Assembly (NCBI GenBank): GCA_946414435.1
Contig: CAMKOM010000005.1
Span: forward strand, 1-64,000
DNA: 64,000 nt
Reading direction: 5' to 3'
DNA from: an uncultured Bacteroidota bacterium
GTDB taxonomy: Bacteria; Bacteroidota; Bacteroidia; Bacteroidales; SZUA-534
The position numbers and the translations under genes were made by a program. The notes beneath the pieces were generated by a model that saw only the letters and a list, made by a program, of their open reading frames with translations, did not search any database and was not told the DNA's origin. Of this stretch, positions 37,301-45,994 are shown piece by piece; positions within the stretch are counted from its first letter, which is position 1, and every line of letters starts with the position of its first letter.

Positions 37301-38738
37301 ACATCTTGTTGGCAAACCGTCCGTTGATGATTATTGAGTCAATATAGACATTCGAATATCTGATATCGTTCACCATTCCGTTCACGTTGATGTTGGTGGC
37401 GCTTCCACCGATGAATCCGTTCACCTGCAGATCGGTGCGCAATGTGGCTTTGTTGCCGATGTAGCTGTCGAGAGCCAATGGCGTCGATTTCAGCCAACCG
37501 CTCACATCGTAGGCCTGGCTGCCGACTTTGTCGACATTCGCCTGAAGGTTCAGACTGCCAATGCCGGTGCCGAGCTGCCCCGAAGCTGTGATATTGCTGA
37601 GCGAGCCTTCGGCCTGACCGGCAAACACTATTGCGCCAAGCGGCCCAATGTTGCCCGCAAGTTTGGCGGTGTCGATTTTTGTATAGGCGCCGAGCAGATT
37701 GCACAACTCGCGGCTTGTGGTGTGCAACTTGCTGACCGTCAGATTGTAGTTGAGACTGTCGATATTCTGTATGTCGCGCACGGCGAAATCGGTGCTGAGC
37801 AGCGAGCTGTCGCCGAACATAAGCTGCACCTGCCTGCCGCGCAGTTTCTCTGTTGTTCCGCCAAAGCGTCCTTTCAGCGTGACGCACTGGTTGTTGCCTT
37901 CAAAAATCGGTACAAACTGAGAAAAATCGGTCGGGCAAAGGCGCAGGTTGTCGATTGCGGTTGTGTACCGAAGCCCGCCGCTGGTGTACAACTCAAGGTT
38001 GCTGATGGCCGCGCTCGAGTTCTGCGACTTGAATTTCAGATTGCTGACGGCAATGTTGCCGCCGCCCATCACAAAGTCGAGCTCAAGATTCCCAATCTCG
38101 GCCACGCCGTTGTAGCCGGTGCTCATCGACTCGAGACGCGCCGAAATGGTATCGCCGCCGAGCGAAAAATCACTGATATCAATGCTTATATCGTTGAACC
38201 TGTGCTGTTTGCCATTGTCGTTGAATGAGACGTTTGTCTGCACCAAAGTGAACTCATCGACGCCCACTTTCCACGGACTGCCGGCGGTGTCGGGCTTGTT
38301 GAATGATTCGAGCAGGAAGTTGAAGTTGAACACACTGTCGGTGCGGACAATGTTGGCCTGCACGCCGCGAATGTATGCCCGCTGAATGCCTATCTGCCGC
38401 TCGTTGGCACTTATTGAGCGTAGGTAGCCCGACAGCTGTGGCACATAGAGCAGCGTGTCGCCGTTGGGGCAGCGAATCAGCACATCCTGCAAGGTGAGCC
38501 CCTGGCGGATATAGTAGCGCGCCTTCTTCACCGACACATCGGCGCCGAGCGTGCGGCTCAGCACGGCGGTAATCTGATTGGCAAGCATGGTTTGAATGAG
38601 CGGCGAGCGCAGAGCCGACCACACAAGCACCACCATCCCTACGATTATCAGGACAAAAACAGACAATATTTTAACGGCTTTTTTAATACCTTTGCACCTT
38701 AAATTAAAAGTGCCCAAAAATATCGTTTTTGAGCACAA
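34305..38738 (-). CDS. TamB-like translocation/assembly (AsmA-like lipid transfer) protein
   Basis: A very long protein (up to 1477 residues) with one N-terminal membrane helix (KKAVKILSVFVLIIVGMVVLVW) and then LRSPLIQTMLANQITAVLSRTLGADVSVKKARY, the start typical of TamB. The body is the repetitive beta-groove, and the C-terminal TamB/DUF490 region holds RYGTYL-like and YLTWTGEPLGATINIDAAYKL segments. TamB-type proteins bridge inner and outer membranes and move phospholipid or assist outer-membrane protein assembly. The start is uncertain: the frame opens with TTG at 38738, the first ATG would cut into the helix, and the tsaD promoter box lies within this 5' end. Confidence 0.88.
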   Translation of the reverse strand: MCSKTIFLGTFNLRCKGIKKAVKILSVFVLIIVGMVVLVWSALRSPLIQTMLANQITAVLSRTLGADVSVKKARYYIRQGLTLQDVLIRCPNGDTLLYVPQLSGYLRSISANERQIGIQRAYIRGVQANIVRTDSVFNFNFLLESFNKPDTAGSPWKVGVDEFTLVQTNVSFNDNGKQHRFNDISIDISDFSLGGDTISARLESMSTGYNGVAEIGNLELDFVMGGGNIAVSNLKFKSQNSSAAISNLELYTSGGLRYTTAIDNLRLCPTDFSQFVPIFEGNNQCVTLKGRFGGTTEKLRGRQVQLMFGDSSLLSTDFAVRDIQNIDSLNYNLTVSKLHTTSRELCNLLGAYTKIDTAKLAGNIGPLGAIVFAGQAEGSLSNITASGQLGTGIGSLNLQANVDKVGSQAYDVSGWLKSTPLALDSYIGNKATLRTDLQVNGFIGGSATNINVNGMVNDIRYSNVYIDSIIINGRFANKMFSGNLSSFDPNLRFDFDGLVNVGDSQTYNFRSCVYYANLSALGIVSDSLANLSFNMNADFCGPSVDQADGTIEITDLYYFRDSTYLATDTVLIAAANSDSGRVVTLTSEFVNASASGNFNLARMAKNVGRFVNSFLTDEPYEPSETHNSIGLNVVIDYPHPLTAMYAPWLSIASGTRVTAEFDDSTATFSMNFMSGNITVRSIEVENIGLEMHNKGNQMFAGLTSDALYFSDYESMKNIRATGQLASSVSDLNINWNNLLDKGNNSGNVNVELAFGGNGERLRVGIRPSWISILDDTATISPASITLRDTAVVIEHIEIGNNASRLYADGVLSDYPDDSLTVDINNVKLEFLSDIFALKTRFAGTLSCQSTMKDLKGEKRIDGDLSIGNFAIDGQRFGNINADAAWDMEQRRLLVGGALSDAGGSKTTFGGYIDPSAFYMDLDAEATHQDVQFLKLFLSGVFSELAGTFSGKMHLEGRLNSPKWYGKLGLENAQLTVRPTKATYIVNDTLEFSENRILFNNILGSDGENGTARLNGSIWHRNFKEFNLDLKINCDNVIALNTRATDSPLWYGKTYASGIVDITGSNRKTVDIDISATTMPKSMFYITMEGRNDLTENDFITFVSTKNVKNINDMKKSRREVAIAAPRSVLNLNLDLKVTPDAEIQIVFDPTIGDALRSNGSADLNIRLDDGKFSIYGTYLISSGNFTFTLQNVISKKLDLQSGSYLTWTGEPLGATINIDAAYKLRKVPVYSLTLNEEDREKRVPVNCHLLMTNKLVSPNIGFSIDVPANTTYVEEIEQLNSLPEDGLNQQVISLLLLNKFYPLTSVSENSAGTTAANLGASTASELLSNQLSKWISQVSTNFDLGVAYRPETEISSEEYELALSTSLWDDRITVSSNLDVNNQDKSAENSTQYTTDFSVELKLNKKGNVRLKAFQKASDDLIYDDSPYTRGLGVFYTEDFNDFGELWRRWFRRKRVAKPVTYDAVGETSEPANSGGL
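38687..38694 (+). promoter_or_regulatory. -7 promoter box for tsaD
   Basis: TACCTTTG, a perfect TAnnTTTG, 61 bases before the tsaD ATG. It overlaps the 5' end of the divergent tamB-like frame. Confidence 0.55.
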
Positions 38739-38755
38739 AATGCAGCCATATTTTT

Positions 38756-39778
38756 ATGAGCGTTACAATTTTAGGCATAGAATCATCGTGCGACGACACT
38801 TCGGCGGCCATTATCCGCGACGGTGTGATACTCTCGAATGTGATTTCGAGTCAGAAAGTGCACGAGCAGTACGGCGGCGTGGTGCCCGAACTGGCGTCGC
38901 GCGCGCATCAGCAGAACATCATCCCAACCATCGACGCGGCAATCAAAAACGCGGGCATCGGGCTCGACGAGATTTCGGCCGTGGCCTTCACCCGCGGACC
39001 TGGCCTGCTGGGCTCGCTGCTAGTGGGCACGTCGTTTGCAAAGGGTTTTGCGCTTGCGCGACGGTTGCCGCTGATTGAGGTGAACCACCTGCAGGGCCAC
39101 GTGCTGGCGCTGTTTGTGAAACAGAGCGCCGACGACAACAACCAACCCGAGTTCCCGTTCATCTGCCTGCTGGTGTCGGGCGGAAACTCGCAACTGGTGG
39201 TTGTGCGCAGCCCGCTTGATATGGAAGTGGTGGGCACCACCATCGACGACGCGGCTGGCGAGGCCTTCGACAAGTGCGGCAAGGTTATGGAACTGCCCTA
39301 CCCGAGCGGCCCCATCATCGACAAACTGGCCAAAGAGGGCAACCCCAAGGCCATCAGTTTCGCCAAACCGAGCATCGAGGGCTACAACTACAGTTTCAGC
39401 GGCCTGAAAACGAGTTTCCTGTACCACATCCGCGACGCTGTGAAGACCAACCCGAACTACGTGAAGGAGAATCTGCCCGACCTGTGCGCGTCGCTGCAGA
39501 ACACCATCATCGAGATTCTGCTTAACAAACTGAAGAAGTTGGTTAATGCGACGGGCATCCGTCAGGTTGGCGTGGCAGGCGGCGTTTCGGCCAACTCGGG
39601 ACTGCGGCAGGCGCTGCTCGACTACGGCGAACGCGAGGGGCTGAAAATCTTCATCCCCAAAATATCGTTCACCACCGACAACGCGGCAATGATTGCCATC
39701 ACGGGATATTACAAGTATCAGGCGGGGCTGTTCACCACGCAGGACGTGGCGCCGCTGGCACGTATGGATATTAGGTAG
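38756..39778 (+). CDS. tsaD: tRNA N6-adenosine threonylcarbamoyltransferase
   Basis: Kae1/TsaD enzyme that transfers threonylcarbamoyl from TC-AMP to A37 of ANN-decoding tRNAs. The 340-residue product starts MSVTILGIESSCDDTSAA, holds GGVVPELASRAHQQNIIPTI, the iron-binding HxxxH in VNHLQGHVLALF, and the nucleotide-loop motifs FPFICLLVSGGNSQL and GVAGGVSANSGLR. The downstream FTTDNAAMIA carries the last metal-ligand Asp. ATG 38756 is the conserved start; the frame's earlier TTG is not. It is divergent from the tamB-like gene. Confidence 0.97.
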   Translation: MSVTILGIESSCDDTSAAIIRDGVILSNVISSQKVHEQYGGVVPELASRAHQQNIIPTIDAAIKNAGIGLDEISAVAFTRGPGLLGSLLVGTSFAKGFALARRLPLIEVNHLQGHVLALFVKQSADDNNQPEFPFICLLVSGGNSQLVVVRSPLDMEVVGTTIDDAAGEAFDKCGKVMELPYPSGPIIDKLAKEGNPKAISFAKPSIEGYNYSFSGLKTSFLYHIRDAVKTNPNYVKENLPDLCASLQNTIIEILLNKLKKLVNATGIRQVGVAGGVSANSGLRQALLDYGEREGLKIFIPKISFTTDNAAMIAITGYYKYQAGLFTTQDVAPLARMDIR

Positions 39779-39904
39779 GTAGGAGTTAGGAATTAGGAGT
39801 TAATAATTACGAATTTTGAATTACGAATTAGGAGTTATTGGGTGTTGGTCCCGATAGCTATCGGGATTGGGTGTTGGTAGGGACGCACCGCACAAACGTT
39901 GAAA
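39779..39904. repeat. Repeat-filled spacer with palindrome copy 2 and half REP
   Basis: The gap contains TTAGGAGTTA-type words, then the perfect palindrome TCCCGATAGCTATCGGGA (39849-39866). After it come GTGTTGGTAGGGACGCACCGC and an abrupt change, so the GTAGGGACG hairpin (39878 on) lacks its right arm. The segment parallels 22953-23012. Confidence 0.75.
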
Positions 39905-40519
39905 ATGACAGAAACGGAATTATATAAGGAACTTGGGACTTTGACAAAGAGCAAGGACAAATGGGAGGAGAACATTCCTTATGTAAAGTCGCTGCTATCG
40001 TCGGAATCGCTGAAAATCAAGGCAAAAGCGCTGTGGCTTCTTGCGGAAATGGGACTGAAATATCCTTCGGCGGTTGCTGACAGCGTTCCCCAAATTGCTG
40101 GTTTTCTCGGCAGTTCGGAGCCGCTTCTGCGTGAGCGTGCAATCAACGCGCTCGGGCGAATCGGCCGTGCGGATTTCGGCCTAATCGAACCGCACTGGAA
40201 AGATTTATTCCGCTTTGCGACTGACGCGGCGGCAAATGTCAGGCTGAGTTTTATCTGGGCGTCGGAGAACATTGCCACAAACACGCCCGACATATTTGAA
40301 AACCATATGACGGTTTTTGCTGAACTTCTGCAAGATAGAGAGGACAAGGTGCGAATGGAGGCGCCCGAGATTTTCCGTGTTCTGGGCAAGCGCCGACCCG
40401 AGTTTGTTCGGCCTTTTGTGGAGCAGTTGCAAAAAATATCGGAAACCGACAGCAACCGCGTCGTCAGAATCCATAGTTTAGGAGCGATTAAGGCGGCATC
40501 GGCAAATAGTAGGAGTTAG
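39905..40519 (+). CDS. HEAT-repeat protein
   Basis: A 204-residue all-helical protein with HEAT-like repeats (LKIKAKALWLLAEMGLKYPSAV; PLLRERAINALGRIGRADFGLI; KVRMEAPEIFRVLGKRRPEFV; NRVVRIHSLGAIKAASA). Related small HEAT proteins include DNA alkylation repair-like scaffolds, but the catalytic residues of those enzymes are not evident. The start is ATG 39905; the frame's TTG at 39899 would add only two residues. Both flanks are low-complexity repeat spacers, so the gene may have been inserted as a cassette between tsaD and uppP. Confidence 0.7.
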   Translation: MTETELYKELGTLTKSKDKWEENIPYVKSLLSSESLKIKAKALWLLAEMGLKYPSAVADSVPQIAGFLGSSEPLLRERAINALGRIGRADFGLIEPHWKDLFRFATDAAANVRLSFIWASENIATNTPDIFENHMTVFAELLQDREDKVRMEAPEIFRVLGKRRPEFVRPFVEQLQKISETDSNRVVRIHSLGAIKAASANSRS

Positions 40520-40620
40520 AAATTAGGAGTTAGTATTTTGAATTACGAATTACGAGACAAAAGGCACATTAAAAAAAAATTAAACGATTCATCGATTAAA
40601 CAATTAAACAACAAATATTT

Positions 40621-41466
40621 ATGAGCATTTTCGAATCAATCATTATTGCAATAGTCGAGGGCTTGACGGAGTTTCTGCCGGTGTCGTCGACGGGCCATAT
40701 GATAATAACGCAAGGCCTGCTGGGCGTTGAGAGCGACGACTTTGTGAAGGCCTTCACCGTGATAATTCAATTTGGCGCCATTCTGTCGGTGGTGGTGCTC
40801 TATTGGAAGCGTTTCTTCCGCTTGAACACCGAGCCCGCACCCGAAGGCGCTGGGGCGCTGAAACGCCTGATTCACAAGTTCGATTTCTATTGGAAACTGC
40901 TGGTGGCGTTTGTGCCTGCGGCGGTTATCGGTCTGCTTTTCAGCGATAAGATTGACGAAATGCTTGAGAGCGTGACCGTTGTGGCCGTTATGCTGGTTGT
41001 GGGCGGCGTGTTTATGCTCTTCTGCGATAAGATTTTCAACCGCGGCTCTGACGAGACCAAACTGACCGAGCGCCGAGCGTTGTATATTGGTCTGTTCCAA
41101 TGCATTGCAATGATTCCTGGCGTTTCGCGCTCAATGGCGACAATCGTGGGCGGAATGGCGCAGAAACTCACCCGCAAGGCGGCCGCCGAGTTCTCGTTCT
41201 TTCTGGCCGTGCCAACAATGTGCGCCGCCACCGGCTACAAATTCCTTAAATTGCTGCTCGAGCCCGAAGGCTTGCAAATCATCATCGACAATCTGGCAGT
41301 ACTCATCGTGGGCAACGTGGTGGCCTTTGTGGTTGCGCTGCTGGCAATGAAATGGTTTGTGGCGTTTCTCACCAAATACGGTTTCCGCGTGTTTGGCATC
41401 TACCGCATCATCGCCGGCGGCCTGATTCTGGCGCTTATGGCGTGCGGGGTGAATTTGACGGTGTAA
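40621..41466 (+). CDS. uppP: Undecaprenyl-diphosphatase
   Basis: Integral membrane phosphatase (BacA/UppP) that recycles undecaprenyl pyrophosphate, the lipid carrier of peptidoglycan and O-antigen synthesis. The two signature loops are intact: [18 protein letters not shown] near residues 10-27 and [13 protein letters not shown] near 163-175. The 281-residue product has about eight membrane helices. It stands alone between repeat-filled gaps; the spacer 40520-40620 holds TTAGGAGTTAG, GAATTACGA and AAACAATTAAAC words. Confidence 0.96.
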   Translation: MSIFESIIIAIVEGLTEFLPVSSTGHMIITQGLLGVESDDFVKAFTVIIQFGAILSVVVLYWKRFFRLNTEPAPEGAGALKRLIHKFDFYWKLLVAFVPAAVIGLLFSDKIDEMLESVTVVAVMLVVGGVFMLFCDKIFNRGSDETKLTERRALYIGLFQCIAMIPGVSRSMATIVGGMAQKLTRKAAAEFSFFLAVPTMCAATGYKFLKLLLEPEGLQIIIDNLAVLIVGNVVAFVVALLAMKWFVAFLTKYGFRVFGIYRIIAGGLILALMACGVNLTV

Positions 41467-41485
41467 AAAGGTGAGATGTTTAGAA

Positions 41486-41578
41486 GGTGAGTCGCTTCGC
41501 TGTTTAGAAATCGATAAAAACTAAACTTCTAAACATTAAAACTTTTAACTTCGAAAACTTAAAACTTATAACTTCTCA
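41486..41578. repeat. Low-complexity spacer with GGTGAGTCGCTTCGCTGTTTAG word
   Basis: One copy of a 24-base word (GGTGAGTCGCTTCGCTGTTT) followed by AAACTAAACTTCTAAAC-type strings leads into cysE. The word recurs twice at 42402-42450. Confidence 0.65.
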
Positions 41579-41581
41579 TAA

Positions 41582-42400
41582 ATGGATAAATCACTTTTCG
41601 AACACATCGGGCAGTTCCGCAGGCAGGCTGCGGGCAAGATTCCTGCGCAGTCGCTCAGCCACCAACTGCTGACCAAGACGGTCAACTTCCTGTTCCCCAT
41701 CTTGTGCGACGACGACCAATCAACCGAGGCGCGCTACTACGATATGCGCCACCTTATGGAGCAGGTGCTGGCGCAACTCTCGCTCGCCGACGAGCAGATT
41801 CAAGACGAGATTGACACCTTCTCGAACTCGCTCGAACTGCTCTATCTGCGTATGATTGAGGACGCTACGGCCATCTTCAACGGCGACCCCGCCGCCAAAT
41901 CCATCGAGGAGGTGATTGTGACCTATCCTGGTTTCTACGCCATTGTGGTTTACCGCCTGGCGCACCAACTTTATGAGCAGAACATCCCCATTGTGCCGCG
42001 GCTCTTCACCGAGTACGCCCACGGCAAGACGGGCATCGACATACACCCTGGAGCCACCATCGGTCACTCGTTCTGCATCGACCACGGCACGGGCATTGTG
42101 GTGGGCGAGACAACCGTCATCGGCAACAATGTGAAAATCTATCAGGGCGTGACTCTGGGCGCCCTGAGCGTTGATAAGGCCGAAGCGGGCGTGAAGCGCC
42201 ACCCCACCATCGAGGACAACGTGACCATCTACGCTGGCGCCACCATTCTGGGCGGCAAGTCCATCATCGGCCACGACTCGGTCATCGGCGGTAACGTGTG
42301 GCTCACAAGCGGTGTTGAGCCCTACTCAACGGTGTTCAACAAGAGCAACGTCTACGTGAAAGGCCAAATGGACGACCAATTGGGGAACTGGATTATTTAA
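41582..42400 (+). CDS. cysE: Serine O-acetyltransferase
   Basis: First step of cysteine synthesis: acetyl-CoA plus serine gives O-acetylserine. The 272-residue product has the long helical N-terminus (residues 1-150) of one SAT class, and a C-terminal left-handed beta-helix with catalytic His in DIHPGATIGHSFCIDHGTGIVVGE. NVKIYQGVTLGALS and GGKSIIGHDSVIGGNVWLTSGV follow. The partner cysK is not adjacent. Spacers on both sides carry the GCGCTTCGCTGTT words. Confidence 0.95.
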   Translation: MDKSLFEHIGQFRRQAAGKIPAQSLSHQLLTKTVNFLFPILCDDDQSTEARYYDMRHLMEQVLAQLSLADEQIQDEIDTFSNSLELLYLRMIEDATAIFNGDPAAKSIEEVIVTYPGFYAIVVYRLAHQLYEQNIPIVPRLFTEYAHGKTGIDIHPGATIGHSFCIDHGTGIVVGETTVIGNNVKIYQGVTLGALSVDKAEAGVKRHPTIEDNVTIYAGATILGGKSIIGHDSVIGGNVWLTSGVEPYSTVFNKSNVYVKGQMDDQLGNWII

Positions 42401-42401
42401 A

Positions 42402-42450
42402 GGTTGAGGCGCTTCGCTGTTGAGAGGGTGAGGCGCTTCGCTGTTGAGAA
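42402..42450. repeat. Tandem 24-base repeat GGTTGAGGCGCTTCGCTGTTGAGA
   Basis: Two adjacent copies (42402-42425 and 42426-42450) share GAGGCGCTTCGCTGTTGAGA, and a single diverged copy lies at 41486-41509. The core GCGCTTCGC can form a tiny hairpin. CTAAACCCTAAACTCTAACC words follow up to the next gene. Confidence 0.75.
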
Positions 42451-42490
42451 AAACTAAACCCTAAACTCTAACCACTAAACCTTAAAGAGA

Positions 42491-43486
42491 ATGCCCAAAT
42501 ACTCATTCATAGTGCCTGTCTACAACCGCCCCGACGAGGTTGACGAGCTGCTGCAGTCGCTTACGGCGCAGCGCTTCCGCGATTTCGACGTGACCATTGT
42601 CGAGGACGGCTCGGCCGACACCTGCCGCCACATTGTGGAAAAATTCGCCGAAAGGCTGCCAATCAACTATTTAGAGCAACCCAACGGCGGTCCAAGCGCG
42701 GCGCGCAACAACGGTGCGGCACACGCTGCGGGCGATTATCTGATTTTTCTGGATTCGGACGTGATTGTGCCCGGCGGCTATCTCGACGCCGTTGACAAAG
42801 CCGTGAACGAGCGGCAACTGCAGTGCTTCGGCGGCCCCGACGCGTCGCATCCGTCGTTCACGCCCATACAAAAAGCCATCAGCCACTCAATGACATCGGT
42901 GCTCACCACCGGCGGCATCCGCGGCAAGAAAGAGAAAATGGACAAGTTCTATCCGCGCAGCTTCAATATGGGCATCAGCCGCGGCGAGTTTGCACGCGTG
43001 GGCGGATTCGGCGATATGCGCTTTGGCGAGGACGTCGATTTCAGTATGCGGCTCATTGAACACGGCTGCAAGGCGGGGCTCATCGCTGACGCGTTTGTCT
43101 ATCACAAGCGCCGCACCACGTTCAAGGCGTTCTTCAAGCAGGTTTACAATTCGGGCATTGCGCGCATCAATCTCGAAAAGCGCCACCCCGGCACAATGAA
43201 ACTGGTTCACGCACTGCCGGCGGCGTTCTTTCTGGGCAACATCGGGCTCATTGTTTTGGGCTTTCTGTGGTGGCCGCTGTGGTGCCTTCTGGCGGTGCCC
43301 GTTCTGGCCTTTTTTGCCGACGCGCTTGTGGCGACAAAAGAGCTGCGAGTGGCTCTGCTAGCCGTTCCGGCAGCCTACGTGCAGCTCGGCGGCTACGGCT
43401 GCGGATTCTGCGAGTGCTTTGTGCGCCGCGTCATCTTTGGCCAAGGCGAGTTTACGCGGTTTGTGAAGAATTTTTACAAGAAATAA
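42491..43486 (+). CDS. Family 2 glycosyltransferase, membrane-associated
   Basis: A 331-residue GT-A glycosyltransferase. The N-terminus FIVPVYNRPDEVDELLQSL, the VEDGSAD strand, and the DxD-like metal site in FLDSDVIVPGGYL mark the fold; the FGEDVDFSMRLIEHG acceptor-loop motif (ED near residue 178) is also intact. Two hydrophobic segments at the C-terminus (residues about 240-310) tether it to the membrane. It probably adds a sugar to a cell-envelope glycan or lipid carrier; donor and acceptor cannot be told. It is followed by the lysS promoter. Confidence 0.9.
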   Translation: MPKYSFIVPVYNRPDEVDELLQSLTAQRFRDFDVTIVEDGSADTCRHIVEKFAERLPINYLEQPNGGPSAARNNGAAHAAGDYLIFLDSDVIVPGGYLDAVDKAVNERQLQCFGGPDASHPSFTPIQKAISHSMTSVLTTGGIRGKKEKMDKFYPRSFNMGISRGEFARVGGFGDMRFGEDVDFSMRLIEHGCKAGLIADAFVYHKRRTTFKAFFKQVYNSGIARINLEKRHPGTMKLVHALPAAFFLGNIGLIVLGFLWWPLWCLLAVPVLAFFADALVATKELRVALLAVPAAYVQLGGYGCGFCECFVRRVIFGQGEFTRFVKNFYKK

Positions 43487-43550
43487 CCACAGTGTTTTGA
43501 AAAGCCAACTTCACTTTACTCTCTACTCTTTACACTTTAATCACTTATGC

Positions 43551-43558
43551 TATCTTTG
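43551..43558 (+). promoter_or_regulatory. -7 promoter box for lysS
   Basis: TATCTTTG, a perfect TAnnTTTG, 26 bases before the lysS ATG at 43585. Confidence 0.7.
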
Positions 43559-43584
43559 CACCCAAAATTTTACATAGCAAGAAA

Positions 43585-45303
43585 ATGAGCAACATCGAAC
43601 TTAGCGAGCAGGAACTGCAACGCCGTCAGAGCCTTGCAGAACTTCGCAATTTGGGCATCGACCCTTACCCCGCAGCCGAATACGTGGTTTCGGCCTACTC
43701 AACCGACATCAAAAACGAGTTCAAAGACGACGCACCGCAGCGCGACGTGACCATTGCCGGCCGCATTATGAGCCGCCGCATTATGGGCAAGGCGTCGTTC
43801 ATCGAACTGCAGGACAGCAAGGGCCGCATTCAGGTTTACATTGCCCGCGACGGCATCTGCCCCGAGGACAACGCCGATATGTACAACGTGGTGTTCAAGA
43901 AACTGCTTGATATTGGCGACTTTATCGGCATAAAAGGATACGTTTTCCGCACGCAAATGGGCGAGATTTCGGTTCACGCAAGCGAGCTGACAGTGTTGAG
44001 CAAGAGCCTGCGCCCGCTGCCAATCGTCAAATATAAAGACGGCGTGGCTTACGACGCCTTCGACGACCCCGAGTTGCGCTACCGTCAACGTTACGTTGAT
44101 TTGGTTGTGAATGACGGCGTTAAGGACACGTTCCTGAAACGCGCCACAATCATCCGCACGCTGCGCTCGATACTCGACGAGGCCGGCTACACCGAGGTGG
44201 AAACGCCTACCCTTCAGGCAATTGCGGGCGGCGCATCGGCTCGACCGTTCATTACGCACTTCAATGCGCTCGACATCGATATGTATATGCGAATTGCCAC
44301 CGAACTCTACCTTAAGCGCTTGATTGTGGGCGGTTTCGAGGGTGTTTACGAGATTGGCAAAAACTTCCGCAACGAGGGTATGGACCGCAACCACAACCCC
44401 GAGTTCACCTGTATGGAACTCTACGTTCAGTACAAAGACTATAATTGGATGATGAGTTTCACCGAGAAGATGCTCGAAAAAATCTGCATCGCGGTGAACG
44501 GCTGCACCGAGAGCAAAATCGGCGACAACATTGTGTCGTTCAAGGCCCCGTACCGCCGCCTGCCTATTTTGGACGCCATCAAAGAGAAGACCGGCTTCGA
44601 CTGCAACGGCAAGAGCGAGGACGAAATCCGCCAGTTCTGCCTGTCGAAGGGAATGGAAGTTGACGAGACAATGGGCAAGGGCAAACTCATCGACGAAATT
44701 TTTGGCGAGTTCTGCGAAGGCACATTCATCCAACCAACCTTCATTACCGACTATCCGGTTGAAATGTCGCCACTTACAAAGATGCACCGCTCGAAACCCG
44801 GACTCACCGAGCGCTTTGAGCTGATGGTGAACGGCAAGGAATTGGCCAACGCGTATTCAGAGTTGAACGACCCGATTGACCAATACAACCGTTTTGTTGA
44901 CCAGATGAAGTTGGCCGACAAGGGCGACGATGAGGCAATGATTATCGACCACGACTTTATGCGCGCTCTTGAGTACGGAATGCCGCCAACGTCGGGTATC
45001 GGCATCGGCATCGACCGCCTTGCAATGTTTATGATTGGCCAACCGACAATTCAAGAGGTGCTGCTCTTCCCGCAGATGAAACCCGAGAAGAAGACTCAGA
45101 CCGTCACACCCGACGATTTTGTGGCCATTGGCGTCCCGACTGAATGGGCCGAAGTGGTAATCAAAGCCGGATTCAACTCGGTTGAGAACCTGCGCAACTG
45201 CAAGCCCACACAGGTACATCAGCAACTGAACGGCTTCCGCAAAAAGAACAAACTCGAAATTCCCGCATTATCGCTCGACGATGTGCAGAAATGGTTTGAA
45301 TAA
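43585..45303 (+). CDS. lysS: Lysyl-tRNA synthetase, class II
   Basis: Charges tRNA-Lys. The 572-residue product has an OB-fold anticodon domain (about 55-165, VTIAGRIMSRRIMGKASFIELQD) and the class II core. Motif 1 is around FLKRATIIRTLRSILDEAGYTEVETP, motif 2 is KNFRNEGMDRNHNPEFT, and motif 3 is SGIGIGIDRLAMFM. It is about 65 residues longer than the commonest LysRS because of an extra C-terminal stretch (DFVAIGVPTEWAEVVIKAGFNSVENLRNCKPTQVHQQLNGFRKKNKLEI), which looks like a helix-hairpin-helix extension. I think this is a recurrent Bacteroidota feature. Confidence 0.96.
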   Translation: MSNIELSEQELQRRQSLAELRNLGIDPYPAAEYVVSAYSTDIKNEFKDDAPQRDVTIAGRIMSRRIMGKASFIELQDSKGRIQVYIARDGICPEDNADMYNVVFKKLLDIGDFIGIKGYVFRTQMGEISVHASELTVLSKSLRPLPIVKYKDGVAYDAFDDPELRYRQRYVDLVVNDGVKDTFLKRATIIRTLRSILDEAGYTEVETPTLQAIAGGASARPFITHFNALDIDMYMRIATELYLKRLIVGGFEGVYEIGKNFRNEGMDRNHNPEFTCMELYVQYKDYNWMMSFTEKMLEKICIAVNGCTESKIGDNIVSFKAPYRRLPILDAIKEKTGFDCNGKSEDEIRQFCLSKGMEVDETMGKGKLIDEIFGEFCEGTFIQPTFITDYPVEMSPLTKMHRSKPGLTERFELMVNGKELANAYSELNDPIDQYNRFVDQMKLADKGDDEAMIIDHDFMRALEYGMPPTSGIGIGIDRLAMFMIGQPTIQEVLLFPQMKPEKKTQTVTPDDFVAIGVPTEWAEVVIKAGFNSVENLRNCKPTQVHQQLNGFRKKNKLEIPALSLDDVQKWFE

Positions 45304-45321
45304 CAGCAAAATCGATTCAAA

Positions 45322-45993
45322 ATGAAAGCATTAGCAACCATCGCAACAATTGCCGCATTAGCTTTTGCGCTTCCAGCATCGGCGCAGACCGACATTGCCG
45401 ACTTCAACAGCATCAAGGTTTACGGAAAAATGGAAGTGAGCATCAAATTCGGCCAAGAAAAGAGCGTAACGGTGAAAACCGACGAGCAGTACAAGAAGGA
45501 CATCAGCGTTGAAGTTGTCGATGGCCAGCTGCGTATTGGCGCGGGGTCGGTTATTCCGCGCCAGACCAATGTGGTGGTGATTGTCGGCTGCCCGAAACTC
45601 GACGCCGTTGAGTTGGGCGGCGGTGCCAAATGCTTCAACAGCGGCGCCATCACCACGCCTGTGCTGAAACTCGAAGCCGGCGCCGGAACCGAACTCGACC
45701 TTTTGGTTGAGTCGGACTCTGTGGATGTGATGGTGGCACGCGGCGGTTTTGCCCGGCTCAACGGAAAAGCACGCGCCGTGCGGCTCAAGACATCGTCGGG
45801 CGGCTCGTATGCTGCCGACGAGATGGAAAACAGCGTTTTCTACGCCGAGATGGGTGGCGGCATTGCCCGAACTAAAACAAACGACCGCATTGTAGCCAAC
45901 CTTGCTGAAAAGGCCAGCCTGTTCTACACCGGAACACCGAAAATTGAGACAAAGGAAGGCTCGAAAGGCGAAATTAAACCAGACGAAGAGTAG
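45322..45993 (+). CDS. DUF2807-type (GIN domain) exported protein
   Basis: A 223-residue protein with signal peptide MKALATIATIAALAFALPASAQ and one beta-solenoid domain of the putative autotransporter-adhesin-head/GIN family (DFNSIKVYGKMEVSIKFGQEKSVTV, DAVELGGGAKCFNSGAITTPVLKLEAGAGTELDLLVESDSVDVMVARGGFARL). These proteins are frequent in Bacteroidota, where their role is poorly known. It lies 18 bases after lysS. Its last six codons are nearly repeated 120 bases downstream, on the far side of a simple repeat. Confidence 0.85.
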   Translation: MKALATIATIAALAFALPASAQTDIADFNSIKVYGKMEVSIKFGQEKSVTVKTDEQYKKDISVEVVDGQLRIGAGSVIPRQTNVVVIVGCPKLDAVELGGGAKCFNSGAITTPVLKLEAGAGTELDLLVESDSVDVMVARGGFARLNGKARAVRLKTSSGGSYAADEMENSVFYAEMGGGIARTKTNDRIVANLAEKASLFYTGTPKIETKEGSKGEIKPDEE

Positions 45994-45994
45994 A

